Both the position numbers and the translations under genes were made by a program. From SAR202 cluster bacterium bin16 (GTDB lineage: Bacteria > Chloroflexota > Dehalococcoidia > Lucifugimonadales > Australimonadaceae): a stretch of 64,000 nucleotides of DNA. This document shows, in pieces, positions 1 through 8,236 of the stretch. The notes under the pieces are model-generated. The model did no database searches and was not told the DNA's origin. It saw only the letters and a program-made list of their open reading frames with translations. The stretch spans positions 1-64,000 of the forward strand of contig MPMJ01000008.1 of assembly GCA_002238425.1 (NCBI GenBank). Reading direction: 5' to 3'. Numbering within the stretch: the first letter of the stretch is position 1; every line of letters starts with the position of its first letter.

Positions 1-228
1 CCGATCGAATACGGAGACGGCGACCTGGTGCGCAAGGTGATGGCAGAAGGGTGGGTGAGCTTCAAGGGCTACGCGTTCAAGGTGGGCCGGGCGCTCCGGG
101 GGTATCCGGTAGCGCTCCGGCCAACAGAAGACGACGGCATATGGGGTGTCTGGTTCATGACACACCCCATCGCCGACGTGGATCTGCGCGGCCCTGAACC
201 GCAGGTCACAAGGTGCCCGGATGTGTAA
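1..228 (+). CDS. IS481-family transposase, C-terminal fragment (cut by window start)
   Basis: The frame is open from the first base (PIEYGDGDLVRKV...) and stops at 228, so only about 75 C-terminal residues are in the window. The segments VRKVMAEGWVSFKGYAFKVG and RGYPVALRPTEDDGIWGVWF match the C-terminal beta-rich tail of IS481-type DDE transposases, which usually reads 'GWISFRGRxFxVGxAFxGxxVALRPT...DG.WxVxF'. The catalytic DDE core lies outside the window. The IS-end-like sequence follows directly. Family identity is from remembered motif similarity; the fragment is too short to subtype. Confidence 0.8.
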   Translation, partial: PIEYGDGDLVRKVMAEGWVSFKGYAFKVGRALRGYPVALRPTEDDGIWGVWFMTHPIADVDLRGPEPQVTRCPDV

Positions 229-280
229 AGTATGTCTCCGAACACCCGTAAACCATGTCTCCGGTCTATACACGCAGGAG
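229..280. mobile_element. Right terminal sequence of the IS481-like element
   Basis: Just after the transposase stop the sequence contains two related blocks, AAAGTATGTCTCCGAACA and AAACCATGTCTCCGGTCTAT. This resembles IS481-family ends, where CATGTCTCCGG...TATACA motifs recur next to the transposase stop. The left end is outside the window, so the inverted-repeat pair and target duplication cannot be checked. The exact outer boundary near 275-280 (TATACA) is inferred. Confidence 0.55.
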
Positions 281-520
281 ACCGGTGGGATGCGCATCCG
301 TGCGGATAGACGGCGAGTCCGGCGGCGTGCCTGGCTCGGCGCTCACGCGGCGGATGCGCTCCTCCACCACGCGAGACCTGCGGGATGAACCTGCCGCCAT
401 CAAGGCTGCGGCTGAGGCGCTTCAGGCCATCTTTCTCCTTGACAGTCCTCATACGCCGTTCGTAGCCTGCTATCCGCGTCAGGCGAGCGATAAAATGAGC
501 GTAGTGCGGACCTTGGTCGA
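281..520. other. Intergenic stretch between the IS end and the antiporter operon
   Basis: No convincing gene is seen. A reading frame across 255-524 starts inside the IS end and has no recognisable domain. A TTGACA at 439-444, followed 18 bases later by TAGCCT at 463-468, is a weak candidate promoter for the antiporter operon that starts at 521. Confidence 0.3.
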
Positions 521-1132
521 ATGAGCAACGAACCCCGTCAGGTGGATGTCCGGCCCACCAAGTTACGCCTGACGTTCAGGTGGACAGTCCAGACGCTGGC
601 CCTCTTCGCCGTGTGGCTGGCGTTCTCCGGTCATACGGAGATTGAGTTCCTCTTCATGGGCGCGGTTGCCGCAGTGGCAGGGACTGCGCTCACGCACTGG
701 CTGTTCGCGGGCGACCAGGAAGCGCGCTTCAGGCATAAGCCATACCCGCCTTCGTGGTTCATCCCTGCAACATTCCGCGCCATCCTCTACGCGCCGTGGT
801 TGCTCTGGGAGATAGCGCTCTCCAATATCCACGTGGCCTATCTCGTACTGCATCCCCGGCTGCCGGTGGAACCGAGCCTCGTGGAATTCGAGACGTCTCT
901 ACAGTCGGAAACTGCGCAGGTGCTGCTTGCGCAGTCCATCACTCTCACGCCCGGCACGGTCACCGTAGACGTTTCGAACGGGATGTTCATGGTGCACTGC
1001 CTCTCTGCCAAGAGCAGGCAGGGCATGGAGGACGGAAGCATCCAGCGCAAGGTGGCGGGGATATTCGCCGAAGAAGCGCCTGACAGTGTGCAACTCACGG
1101 ACGTGGTCGCTGTCGAGCAGGTGCTGCCGTGA
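521..1132 (+). CDS. mnhE: Na+/H+ antiporter subunit E (MnhE/MrpE)
   Basis: This 203-residue membrane protein is the first gene of a Mrp-type cation/proton antiporter operon. Residues about 20-60 form two hydrophobic segments. They are followed by the MrpE hallmark region with a membrane stretch reading AILYAPWLLWEIALSNIHVAY, and by a soluble C-terminal domain containing QVLLAQSITLTPGTVTVDV, which is highly typical of MrpE. It is longer than small MrpE proteins (about 160 residues) because of an N-terminal extension. Its stop overlaps the GTG start of mnhF in the arrangement GTGA. MrpE is an integral subunit of the complex but not itself the proton pump module. Confidence 0.9.
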   Translation: MSNEPRQVDVRPTKLRLTFRWTVQTLALFAVWLAFSGHTEIEFLFMGAVAAVAGTALTHWLFAGDQEARFRHKPYPPSWFIPATFRAILYAPWLLWEIALSNIHVAYLVLHPRLPVEPSLVEFETSLQSETAQVLLAQSITLTPGTVTVDVSNGMFMVHCLSAKSRQGMEDGSIQRKVAGIFAEEAPDSVQLTDVVAVEQVLP

Positions 1133-1440
1133 GCTTGCCCCACATTGCAGTGCTGACCATCGCGGTGTAATACAACGCAGGACTGTTCAACCGGCCCCTC
1201 CTGGGCCGAACTCCTTTCGACCGCCTGTTGGCCGCCAGCGCGATCGGCACGAATGCCGTGGTCCTGCTCGTGCTGATCGGGTTCGTGTTCGGGCGGCCTG
1301 ACTCGTTCGTCGACCTCGCGCTGAGCTACGCCCTGCTGAACTTCATAGCGACGGTTGCCGTTGGCAAGTACCTGGAAACGCGCCAGCACCAGTTGTGGTC
1401 GCTGATGCAAGGGTTGGAGGAGAAGGAGGAAGACGCATGA
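1129..1440 (+). CDS. mnhF: Na+/H+ antiporter subunit F (MnhF/MrpF), interrupted by in-frame TAA
   Basis: The natural start is GTG at 1129, overlapping the mnhE stop. The frame then reads VSLPHIAVLTIAV, a TAA stop at 1168-1170, and continues YNAGLFNRPLLGRTPFDRLL AASAIGTNAVVLLVLIGF to 1440. The part after the stop has the MrpF signature (TPFDRLLAA.AIGT.AVVLL.LIGF, then ALSYALLNFIATVAVGKYLE). Read through, the protein would be about 103 residues, normal for MrpF; a restart at TTG 1228 would give 70 residues lacking the first membrane helix. The stop is TAA, so selenocysteine recoding does not apply. A single-base error or a real nonsense mutation are both possible. Flanking genes E and G are intact. 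Confidence 0.75.
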
Positions 1441-1739
1441 ACATCGCGGGCGACGTGTTGATAGTCCTCGGGCTCGCATTCATGGTCATCACCGCCCTGG
1501 GGCTGGTGCGCTTGCCGGACTTCTTTTCCCGGGTGCATGCCGTTTCGAAGTCGGAGACGCTTGGTATCGCCCTTCTGCTCCTGGGCCTCATCCTGCATGA
1601 GGGCGCCACGCTGCTGAGCTTGAAGTTCGCACTCATCCTGGTGTTCGTCGCGATAGCGAACCCCGTCGGCGCGCACCTGCTCACTCGCGCCGCGCTGCGC
1701 ACGGGGGAGTTGCCCTGGCGGAAGGAGGAGCGCAGATGA
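1437..1739 (+). CDS. mnhG: Na+/H+ antiporter subunit G (MnhG/MrpG)
   Basis: A 100-residue protein with three hydrophobic segments. The first contains DVLIVLGLAFMVITALGLVR, then LPDFFSRVHAVSKSETLGI, the diagnostic MrpG loop (LPDxxxRxHAxxKxxTLG). ATG at 1437 overlaps the previous stop (ATGA) and lies behind a strong GGAGGAGAAGGAGG ribosome site, which decides the start against longer upstream options. It is part of the membrane antiporter complex. Confidence 0.93.
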   Translation: MNIAGDVLIVLGLAFMVITALGLVRLPDFFSRVHAVSKSETLGIALLLLGLILHEGATLLSLKFALILVFVAIANPVGAHLLTRAALRTGELPWRKEERR

Positions 1740-1981
1740 TCTGGTGGCTGGAACTGGCGCTGTTCGGCCTGCTCGTTGTGGCTGCGCTCGTTGCGCTTTC
1801 GGTGCGTGACATGATCGCGGCGGTGGCAACGCTGTCCGTGTACAGCTTTCTGGCCGCCGTGTTGCTCGCGCTCATGGGCGCCGTCGACGTTGCCCTCACC
1901 GAAGCCGCGCTGGGAGCGGGCGTGACCGGCGTCCTGCTGGTGGGTGCCATCAGTGTCGTGGACAGGAGAACACCGGATTGA
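1736..1981 (+). CDS. MbhD-like / DUF4040 antiporter subunit
   Basis: An 81-residue membrane protein with three hydrophobic segments. It contains LSVRDMIAAVATLSVYSFLA and DVALTEAALGAGVTGVLLVG, the latter being the DUF4040 (MbhD) signature. In canonical Mrp operons this module is the first part of the MrpA C-terminal extension; here it is a free-standing gene, as in archaeal Mbh/Mrp-type operons. It overlaps the stop of mnhG in ATGA and the start of the next gene. Confidence 0.85.
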   Translation: MIWWLELALFGLLVVAALVALSVRDMIAAVATLSVYSFLAAVLLALMGAVDVALTEAALGAGVTGVLLVGAISVVDRRTPD

Positions 1982-2274
1982 AGCTACTTATGCTGGCATT
2001 CCTAGCGGGGCTGGTTGCCCTGCTCGTCTGGGCGTCGGCCGATCTGCCGGACCGCGCGGACCCCGACGCGCCTGCGAACCAGCATCTCTCTCCTGAACTG
2101 ACCAGGATGACGGAGTCCGAGGTCGTGATCCCGAACCTCGTCTCCGCCATCCTGGCCGACTTCCGGAGTTACGACACGCTGGGAGAGACGTTCGTCATCT
2201 TCACCGCCGGCCTGGCCGTTCTGCTCGTGCTGCAGCGCAGCCGCCGGGTCCCTGAGGAGGATGGAGATGAATGA
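1978..2274 (+). CDS. MbhE-like antiporter subunit
   Basis: A 98-residue protein with one N-terminal and one C-terminal membrane helix. Between them it reads VIPNLVSAILADFRSYDTLG, matching the MbhE-type signature (NxVTAILVDYRGYDTLGE) that forms the end of the MrpA C-terminal region in other bacteria. The start is TTG at 1978, overlapping the previous stop, because no ATG gives a full first helix. It lies between the MbhD-like gene and mnhB, the conserved order. Confidence 0.85.
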   Translation: MKLLMLAFLAGLVALLVWASADLPDRADPDAPANQHLSPELTRMTESEVVIPNLVSAILADFRSYDTLGETFVIFTAGLAVLLVLQRSRRVPEEDGDE

Positions 2275-2722
2275 CCGCTACGACAGCGTGATCCTCCATT
2301 TCATCGCGCGGGTGGTGATGGCCCCGCTCATCATCGTGTTTGGTCTCTATGTGCTGCTGCACGGCGAGCTCAGCCCCGGCGGCGGCTTCCAGGCCGGGGC
2401 TATCGTCGCAGCGGCACTGCTGCTGGTGCGTCTGGCGCTGGGCAACCGCCAGGCAGCGCTGCGTATACCGCAGGGACTCCTCATCTGGCTGGCGTGCATC
2501 GGCCTGGGCATCTACATGTTCGGGGGCATCCTGCCGCTCATCCTCGGCGCGAACTTCCTCGACTACGCCCCGATCCCGGTGGAGTGGTACAACCAGTTCG
2601 CGGGCGAGCACCGCACCCCCCGCGCGATGGGCATCCTCATCATCGAGGTTGGCGTGTTCCTCGGTGTGGTGGCCGTGCTGGTGCTCATCTACGACCTCAT
2701 TGCGGGCAGCTCGCGCCAATGA
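2261..2722 (+). CDS. mnhB: Na+/H+ antiporter subunit B (MnhB/MrpB)
   Basis: A 153-residue protein with four membrane helices. LYVLLHGELSPGGGFQAGAI is the MnhB signature loop (HGhxsPGGGFQaG). The C-terminal half contains the conserved GILIIEVGVFLGVVAVLVLI helix. ATG at 2261 overlaps the upstream gene by 14 bases; ATG 2267 is an alternative. The stop overlaps the mnhC start. Confidence 0.93.
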   Translation: MEMNDRYDSVILHFIARVVMAPLIIVFGLYVLLHGELSPGGGFQAGAIVAAALLLVRLALGNRQAALRIPQGLLIWLACIGLGIYMFGGILPLILGANFLDYAPIPVEWYNQFAGEHRTPRAMGILIIEVGVFLGVVAVLVLIYDLIAGSSRQ

Positions 2723-3099
2723 TCGACGAGGTCGCAGCACGCTTCCCGTACTGGGCGACCGCGGTACTCATCGTTGTTGGCCTGTACGGCATGATCGGCA
2801 AGCGCAGCCTCGTCAAGCAGGTTATCGGCCTGAGCATCTTCCAGTCGGCCATCATCCTGTTCTTCGTCAGCGGTTCCCTGCTGGAAGGGGCGACCCTCCC
2901 CATCCTCTACAGCGTGCACGGCGTAGCCGAACATGTGGACCCGGACGACTACGTGAACCCCTTGCCGCACGTGCTCATGCTCACCGCCATCGTCGTTGGG
3001 GTGGCGATCACCGGTGTCGCGCTCAGCTTCCTCGTCTCCATCTACCGCGAGTTCGGGACGCTCGACGAACGCGAGATGCTGGACGAGATGAGGAAATAG
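2719..3099 (+). CDS. mnhC: Na+/H+ antiporter subunit C (MnhC/MrpC, NuoK-like)
   Basis: A 126-residue, three-helix protein homologous to NuoK. It has LYGMIGKRSLVKQVIGLSIF followed by QSAIILFFVS, matching the MrpC helix with its conserved NuoK-like region. The end, PHVLMLTAIVVGVAITGVAL, matches the third helix (ALVLTAIVIgvA.tA). ATG 2719 overlaps the mnhB stop in ATGA. Longer reading frames around it are shadows. Confidence 0.93.
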   Translation: MIDEVAARFPYWATAVLIVVGLYGMIGKRSLVKQVIGLSIFQSAIILFFVSGSLLEGATLPILYSVHGVAEHVDPDDYVNPLPHVLMLTAIVVGVAITGVALSFLVSIYREFGTLDEREMLDEMRK

Positions 3100-3101
3100 C
3101 C

Positions 3102-4652
3102 GTGGAGCAGCAACTCCCCGTATTCATCGTCGGCGCGCCCCTGCTGTTCTCAGTCATCGTTCCCATCCTTGGGCGAAAGTGGCGGCTGAGCGCGTTCGTC
3201 ATTGCGGTAGGGACGGTGGCTGTCTCTGCCGTAGCGTCGGCGCTCTCGCTGGAGCGGGTCCTGCGTGATGGGACGTTCCGGTACTACCTCGGCGGATGGG
3301 AGCCGCCCGTGGGTATCGAGTGGGTCATAGATGAGGTGTCGGCGGTCGTCAGCCTCGTCGTCACGAGCGTGTCGCTGCTCGTCGTAATCTCGACCCGGCG
3401 TTGGGCCGAGCGGGAAGCGGGCGACCGTCCCGGCATCTTCTACGGTCTGGTGCTGCTGCTCCTGGCGGGGCTCACCGGCATCGTCATCACGGGCGACCTG
3501 TTCAACCTCTTCGTATTCCTGGAGATAGCGTCACTCGCCGCCTACGGACTTGTTTTCATCGGCGGGCGCAGGGCGATGCTTGCAGGCTTCCGCTATCTCA
3601 TCATCGGCTCCATCGGCGGCGCGTTCTATCTGCTGGGCGTCGGTTTCATCTACTTCGCGACCGGCACGCTGAACATGATCGAGGCGCGCCAGTTGCTGGA
3701 AGAGGCGGAGAGCGTGAGGGCGGTGCAGGTGGGCGCCGTGTTCATCTTCACCGGACTCGGTTTGAAGATGGCACTCGTTCCGATGCACCTCTGGCTCCCG
3801 GACGCCTACGAGCATGCGCCCTCCTCCGTGAACTCGCTCATCGCGCCGGTGATGACCAAGGTCGCCGCCTACGCGATGCTCCGCATGTTCCTGAGCGTGT
3901 TCCCTGCGGGATACCTCTCCGGCACCGTCCCCATAGCCGACGCCTTGCTCATACTCGGCCTGGTCGGCATCGTGTTCGGCTCCGTCGCGGCAGCAGGGCA
4001 GACGGACATCCGCCGGATGCTGGCGTACAGCAGCATCAGCCAGTTGGCCTTCATCGCCGTCGGCATCGGGCTGGGCACGCCGCTGGCGTTGGCCGCGGCG
4101 TTGCTGCACGTCGTGAACCACGCCGCAATGAAGGCAACCCTGTTCCTGGCGACGGCATCCGTGCGTTTCCGTGTCGGGCTGCAGCGCACGCACAACCTTG
4201 CGGGGCTGGGCCCCCGCATGCCGCTGACGATGGGTGCATTCGCCGTTGGCTCGGTGGCGATGGTCGGCATCCCGCCCACGGCGGGTTTCTTCAGCAAGTG
4301 GTACATGGTGCAGGCGGGCGTCGCTGAGGGCCAGTGGGTCGTCGTGGCGGTCGTGCTGCTCAGCAGCCTGCTCACCGCCGTCTATCTGTTCAAGGTGCTG
4401 GAGCAGGTCTACCTGCGGCCTGCAAAACCGGAGCCGTCCGCGCACCACAACGATGAGCACGACTCGCCTGCGGACAGTGCCGTGCAGCCGGCCGAGCAAG
4501 AGGCGATGCGGCCCGTGGTGGAGCGGGCACGCGAGGCTCCTCTTGACGTCTGGCTCCCGATCGTCTTACTTGGTGCTGCAACCGTCGTGCTCGGCGTGCT
4601 CAACGTCGTCATCATGGAACACGTCCTGCTGCCGGGGGTGGAGGTGTCGTGA
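3102..4652 (+). CDS. mnhD: Na+/H+ antiporter subunit D (MnhD, proton-translocating type)
   Basis: A 516-residue protein with about 14 membrane helices of the NuoN/NuoM/MrpD family. Functional landmarks are the TM5 glutamate in LFNLFVFLEIASLAAYG, the lysine in APVMTKVAAYAMLR, and LLHVVNHAAMKATLFL in the later channel helices. The start is GTG 3102, two bases after the mnhC stop; the longer upstream frame overlaps mnhB and mnhC and is rejected. A hydrophilic His/Asp/Glu-rich loop sits near residues 445-470. First of three paralogous pump-like subunits in the operon. Confidence 0.93.
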   Translation: MEQQLPVFIVGAPLLFSVIVPILGRKWRLSAFVIAVGTVAVSAVASALSLERVLRDGTFRYYLGGWEPPVGIEWVIDEVSAVVSLVVTSVSLLVVISTRRWAEREAGDRPGIFYGLVLLLLAGLTGIVITGDLFNLFVFLEIASLAAYGLVFIGGRRAMLAGFRYLIIGSIGGAFYLLGVGFIYFATGTLNMIEARQLLEEAESVRAVQVGAVFIFTGLGLKMALVPMHLWLPDAYEHAPSSVNSLIAPVMTKVAAYAMLRMFLSVFPAGYLSGTVPIADALLILGLVGIVFGSVAAAGQTDIRRMLAYSSISQLAFIAVGIGLGTPLALAAALLHVVNHAAMKATLFLATASVRFRVGLQRTHNLAGLGPRMPLTMGAFAVGSVAMVGIPPTAGFFSKWYMVQAGVAEGQWVVVAVVLLSSLLTAVYLFKVLEQVYLRPAKPEPSAHHNDEHDSPADSAVQPAEQEAMRPVVERAREAPLDVWLPIVLLGAATVVLGVLNVVIMEHVLLPGVEVS

Positions 4653-6166
4653 ACGAGACCACCGCATCCGCCCTGCCGCTCGCTGCCGTCCTCGTTCCGG
4701 TGGGTGCCGCCTTGCTCGCGTCGCTCACGACGGGACGCTGGCCGAACCTGCGCGACGCATGGGCGACGCTCGCGGGTATCGCGATGGTGGTCATTGCCGT
4801 GCTGATGCTTACGGACACGCTGGACGGCCGTATCCACCGGACGGTGCTCCTGGAGCTTTCGCCCGGTATCGACGTCGCCCTGCGCGCCGACCCTGCGGGC
4901 ATGATCTTCGGCCTGCTCGTCTCCGTGCTCTGGGTGCTCGCGGGTGTCTACGCCGTTGGATATATGCGCGGCGAACACGAGCAGAAGCAGACCCGCTTCT
5001 TTGCCGCGTTCGCGCTGAGCATCGCTGCCGCCGCGGGTGTGGCGCTTGCAGAGAACCTTCTCACGTTCGTCCTCTTCTACGAACTGCTTTCGCTCTTCAC
5101 GTATCCGCTGGTGACGCACCGCGAGACGGAGACGGCGCTGGTCGCCGGGCGCAAGTACCTGGCGTACACCCTCTCCGGCGGCCTGATGCTCATCGGTGCG
5201 ACGGCATGGCTGCACGTGCTGGGTGTCGACGCTACATTCACCGCAGGTGGGTTCCTCGGCGGAGTGGAGTTGGACAGCGCGACGCAGTGGGGGCTGTTCG
5301 TACTGCTCGCCGGAGGCGTGGGCGTGAAGGCCGGCGTGATGCCGTTGCACAGCTGGCTGCCGAGCGCGATGGTCGCGCCGACGCCGGTCTCCGCGTTGCT
5401 GCACGCCGTCGCCGTCGTCAAGGCGGGCGTGTTCGGGATGGTGCGGGTAGGGGTGTTCGTGTTCGGCGCGGCGTTGCTAGACGACATGGGCGCCTGGCTG
5501 GTGCTCGCCGTCATGTCCGCCGGAACGCTCCTCATCGCCTCTATACTCGCGTTGCGGCACGACAACCTGAAACGCAGGCTCGCCTACTCCACAATCAGCC
5601 ACCTCTCCTACATCGTGCTTGGCGTGGCGCTCATCGGCCCGCTCGCGCTCACCGGTGCTCTGCTCCACATCGTGGGGCACGGGGTCACCAAGATCACCCT
5701 CTTCTTCGTGGCGGGCGCTATACACGTGCGCACGCACAAGGAGAACGTGAGCGAGCTGGACGGCATCGGGCGCCAGATGCCTATCACGATGGGCTCCTTC
5801 GCCCTAGCCTCGCTCAGCATGGTCGGCATCCCGCCGTTCATCCTCTTCACGAGCAAACTGTACCTCGGGTGGGGCGCGGTGGAGGTCGGCCAGCAGGCGT
5901 TCCTCATGGTCTACCTCGTCAGTGGACTGATCGCGTCGGGCTATCTCTTCCCCATCGTCATCCGGGCCTTCCTGCGCTCGTCGCCTGACCACACGCGGTA
6001 CGGCGAGGCCGACGTTCGTATGGTCGCTCCCATCGCCGTGACGGCTGTGCTCGCGCTCGTCTGGGGCATCGCGCCGGACCTGCCGCTTGGCTTCTTCGAA
6101 CTCGCGTCGACCGTCGCTGATGCCGCCTTCCCGCAGTCAGTTGCGCTCGCCGGAGGGACGTCATGA
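4649..6166 (+). CDS. Second MnhD/NuoM-like proton-translocating subunit
   Basis: A 505-residue, multi-helix paralogue of the upstream mnhD. The conserved ion-path residues are present: glutamate in FVLFYELLSLFTYPLV, lysine in LLHAVAVVKAGVFGMVRV, and the histidine/lysine helix LLHIVGHGVTKITLFF. GTG 4649 overlaps the previous stop. In standard Mrp operons one large MrpA and one MrpD are found; here this gene may cover the MrpA pump core without its C-terminal modules, which are separate genes upstream. Exact family label (MnhA core versus MnhD2) is uncertain. Confidence 0.85.
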   Translation: MNETTASALPLAAVLVPVGAALLASLTTGRWPNLRDAWATLAGIAMVVIAVLMLTDTLDGRIHRTVLLELSPGIDVALRADPAGMIFGLLVSVLWVLAGVYAVGYMRGEHEQKQTRFFAAFALSIAAAAGVALAENLLTFVLFYELLSLFTYPLVTHRETETALVAGRKYLAYTLSGGLMLIGATAWLHVLGVDATFTAGGFLGGVELDSATQWGLFVLLAGGVGVKAGVMPLHSWLPSAMVAPTPVSALLHAVAVVKAGVFGMVRVGVFVFGAALLDDMGAWLVLAVMSAGTLLIASILALRHDNLKRRLAYSTISHLSYIVLGVALIGPLALTGALLHIVGHGVTKITLFFVAGAIHVRTHKENVSELDGIGRQMPITMGSFALASLSMVGIPPFILFTSKLYLGWGAVEVGQQAFLMVYLVSGLIASGYLFPIVIRAFLRSSPDHTRYGEADVRMVAPIAVTAVLALVWGIAPDLPLGFFELASTVADAAFPQSVALAGGTS

Positions 6167-6426
6167 TCATCGACCGCCCCATCGTGATCGCGATCGTGGT
6201 TGGCGTTGTGCTCTCGGCTGTGCTCGAAGTGTTCCTCGTCGACCATCGCGAGTTCCTCTTCGCAGGCAGCGACGTACTGCTGTTCTGGGTAGGTTTTGGC
6301 CTCGCCGGCTGCATCGGCATCGTTGTCATCTCGAAATGGGTCGGCCATACCTTCCTGATGAAGCACGACGACCCGTACACCGGCGAGCACGTCGAGGCGG
6401 AACCCGGGGAGCACGGCGATGTTTAG
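6163..6426 (+). CDS. Small two-helix membrane protein of the antiporter operon
   Basis: An 87-residue protein with two predicted helices (IVIAIVVGVVLSAVLEVFLV and VLLFWVGFGLAGCIGIVVIS) and a polar, acidic C-terminus (HDDPYTGEHVEAEPGEHGDV). It overlaps both neighbours by 4 and 8 bases, so it is translationally coupled within the antiporter operon. No named family is recognised with certainty. Its position between two pump subunits suggests an accessory subunit. Confidence 0.7.
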   Translation: MIIDRPIVIAIVVGVVLSAVLEVFLVDHREFLFAGSDVLLFWVGFGLAGCIGIVVISKWVGHTFLMKHDDPYTGEHVEAEPGEHGDV

Positions 6427-8167
6427 CTTCCCCCCCGTTGCCATCATGGTCGTCGCGGCGGTCCTCGTCGCGCTGATCCCTGTGAGCATCGTCCGCAAGG
6501 CAATCGCGGTCGGCGCACCGCTGCTCGTCCTCGCCCAGTTGATATGGGGACTCGATGCGGGCGACTCGTGGACGTTCACCTGGTTGTTCCTCGAACTCGA
6601 GCCGCTGCGCGCCGACGCTTTGAGCCTCGTGTTCGGGTACGTGTTCGCGATCGCCGCAGCGCTGGGCGGCATCTACGCCTGGCATCTCAACGACCGCTAC
6701 CAGCAGGCGGCGGCTCTCGGCTACGCCGGCACGTCCATAGGGGTCGTGTTCGCGGGCGATCTACTGACGCTGGTGCTTTTCTGGGAGTTGATGGCGCTCA
6801 CGTCCGCCTACCTGATCTGGGCAGGAGGCTACCCCGGCTCCCGCAGCGCGGGTACGCGCTACCTGTTCGTGCACATGGTTGGCGGCAGCACGCTGCTGGC
6901 GGGCATCCTATGGCACCTCGGCACCGGCGGCTCGCTCGACTTCACACTCTTCGAGGGCACGGTCGCCGGATGGCTCGTTCTCGGGGGCTTCGCCATCAAC
7001 GCCGCGATCGTTCCGCTGCACGCCTGGCTCACGGATGCCTACCCGGAGGCTGGCGTCACTGGCAGCGTGTTCCTGAGCGCCTTCACCACCAAGACGGCGG
7101 TCTATGTCCTGGCGCGGGGCTTCCCCGGCTGGGAGATCCTCATCTTCCTCGGCGTGATCATGGCCCTTTACGGCGTCGTCTTCGCTGTGCTGGAGAACGA
7201 CATCCGCCGCCTGCTTGCCTACCACATCATCAGCCAGGTGGGGTACATGGTGGCTGCCGTGGGCATCGGTACCGAGATCGCTATCAACGGGGCGGTCTCA
7301 CACGCGTTCGCCCACGTCATCTACAAGGGACTGCTGTTCATGGGCGCGGGCGCCGCGGTCTATGCCACCGGCCGCCGCACGCTCACGGCACTCGGCGGCA
7401 TATCCGACCGCATGCGGCTGGTGGTCGTGCTCTACATGGTCGGTGCCTTCGCCATCTCGGCGTTCCCGCTGTTCAGCGGCTTCGTGTCCAAGTCGCTGGT
7501 CATCTATGCCGCGGAGAAAGAGCATATCTACTGGGCGGTTGCCCTCCTCTACCTCGCATCGGTGGGAACATTCCTGCACACCGGCCTCAAGCTCCCGTAC
7601 TTCACCTGGTTCGGGCCGAGGCGGGAAGACATCCACGTCGGGCCGGTGCCCCGCGGGATGATCGTGGCGATGGTATTCGCTGCAGCCCTATGCATCGGCA
7701 TCGGCGTCTACCCCACCGCTCTGTACGACCAGCTGCCCTTCGCGAACACCTACGAGCCGTACTACAGCGACCATGTGGTGCGAACGCTCCAGATGCTCGG
7801 CTTCACGGCGGTCGGATTCTGGTTGCTGCGGCGCAAGCTTGGGGGCGAGGCGACGATCACCATAGACACCGACTGGATCTACCGGAAGGCAGGGCCGGTC
7901 GCCCGCGTTCTGATACAGACGCCACTGGAAGCCGTGTTCACGTTCTTCGAACGCCTTGTTGGAGTGCTTGCCCGGCGCGCCAGCGTCCTCGCAGTTGCCC
8001 CGGCGACAGGCTGGGCCCGCCTGTTGCTGCTGAGCGCCTACGCACGTGAGCGCGGGCCTGACGACGCGCTCGCGTTCCTCGGACGCCCGCCCGTCGGTAT
8101 CGCTATCGCCGCCATCCTGTTGACGTTCGTTGTCGTGGTGCTCGCTGCGCAGGCGCTGAGCGGGTAG
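6419..8167 (+). CDS. Third NuoL/MnhD-like membrane subunit
   Basis: A 582-residue membrane protein of the proton-conducting complex I/antiporter family. Key elements are LVLFWELMALTSAYLIW (TM5 Glu), AFTTKTAVYVLARGF (Lys helix), RRLLAYHIISQVGYM and FAHVIYKGLLFMGAGA. It is longer than the other two copies, with an extra C-terminal soluble stretch and a final helix (about residues 460-580) that resembles the lateral extension of NuoL-like proteins. It ends the antiporter operon; a GC-rich hairpin follows at 8191-8208. Confidence 0.88.
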   Translation: MFSFPPVAIMVVAAVLVALIPVSIVRKAIAVGAPLLVLAQLIWGLDAGDSWTFTWLFLELEPLRADALSLVFGYVFAIAAALGGIYAWHLNDRYQQAAALGYAGTSIGVVFAGDLLTLVLFWELMALTSAYLIWAGGYPGSRSAGTRYLFVHMVGGSTLLAGILWHLGTGGSLDFTLFEGTVAGWLVLGGFAINAAIVPLHAWLTDAYPEAGVTGSVFLSAFTTKTAVYVLARGFPGWEILIFLGVIMALYGVVFAVLENDIRRLLAYHIISQVGYMVAAVGIGTEIAINGAVSHAFAHVIYKGLLFMGAGAAVYATGRRTLTALGGISDRMRLVVVLYMVGAFAISAFPLFSGFVSKSLVIYAAEKEHIYWAVALLYLASVGTFLHTGLKLPYFTWFGPRREDIHVGPVPRGMIVAMVFAAALCIGIGVYPTALYDQLPFANTYEPYYSDHVVRTLQMLGFTAVGFWLLRRKLGGEATITIDTDWIYRKAGPVARVLIQTPLEAVFTFFERLVGVLARRASVLAVAPATGWARLLLLSAYARERGPDDALAFLGRPPVGIAIAAILLTFVVVVLAAQALSG

Positions 8168-8190
8168 GGTGGGATAGAATCGGAGGCGTG

Positions 8191-8208
8191 GCCCCGCCGG
8201 TGCGGGGC
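8191..8208 (+). terminator. GC-rich hairpin after the antiporter operon
   Basis: GCCCCGC-CGGT-GCGGGGC forms a perfect 7-bp stem with a 4-base loop, followed by CTATCTTTCTCTC rather than a clean T run. It lies between the antiporter operon and ychF, so it could be a weak terminator or a 5' leader hairpin of ychF. A TAGAAT at 8175-8180 just upstream is a possible -10 box. Confidence 0.4.
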
Positions 8209-8236
8209 GCTATCTTTCTCTCGCGAGGTCTGCCCC

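Noticed and set aside
255-524. An 89-codon frame between the IS end and mnhE
   Set aside because: It begins inside the IS terminal sequence, has no domain and no ribosome site.
1168-1170. Selenocysteine recoding in mnhF, given that selB is present
   Set aside because: The stop is TAA, not TGA, and no Cys/Sec is expected at this place in MrpF.
2340-3101. N-terminal extension of mnhD upstream to 2340
   Set aside because: It overlaps mnhB and mnhC in another frame and is Arg/Ser/Trp-rich; the GTG at 3102 starts directly at the conserved first helix.
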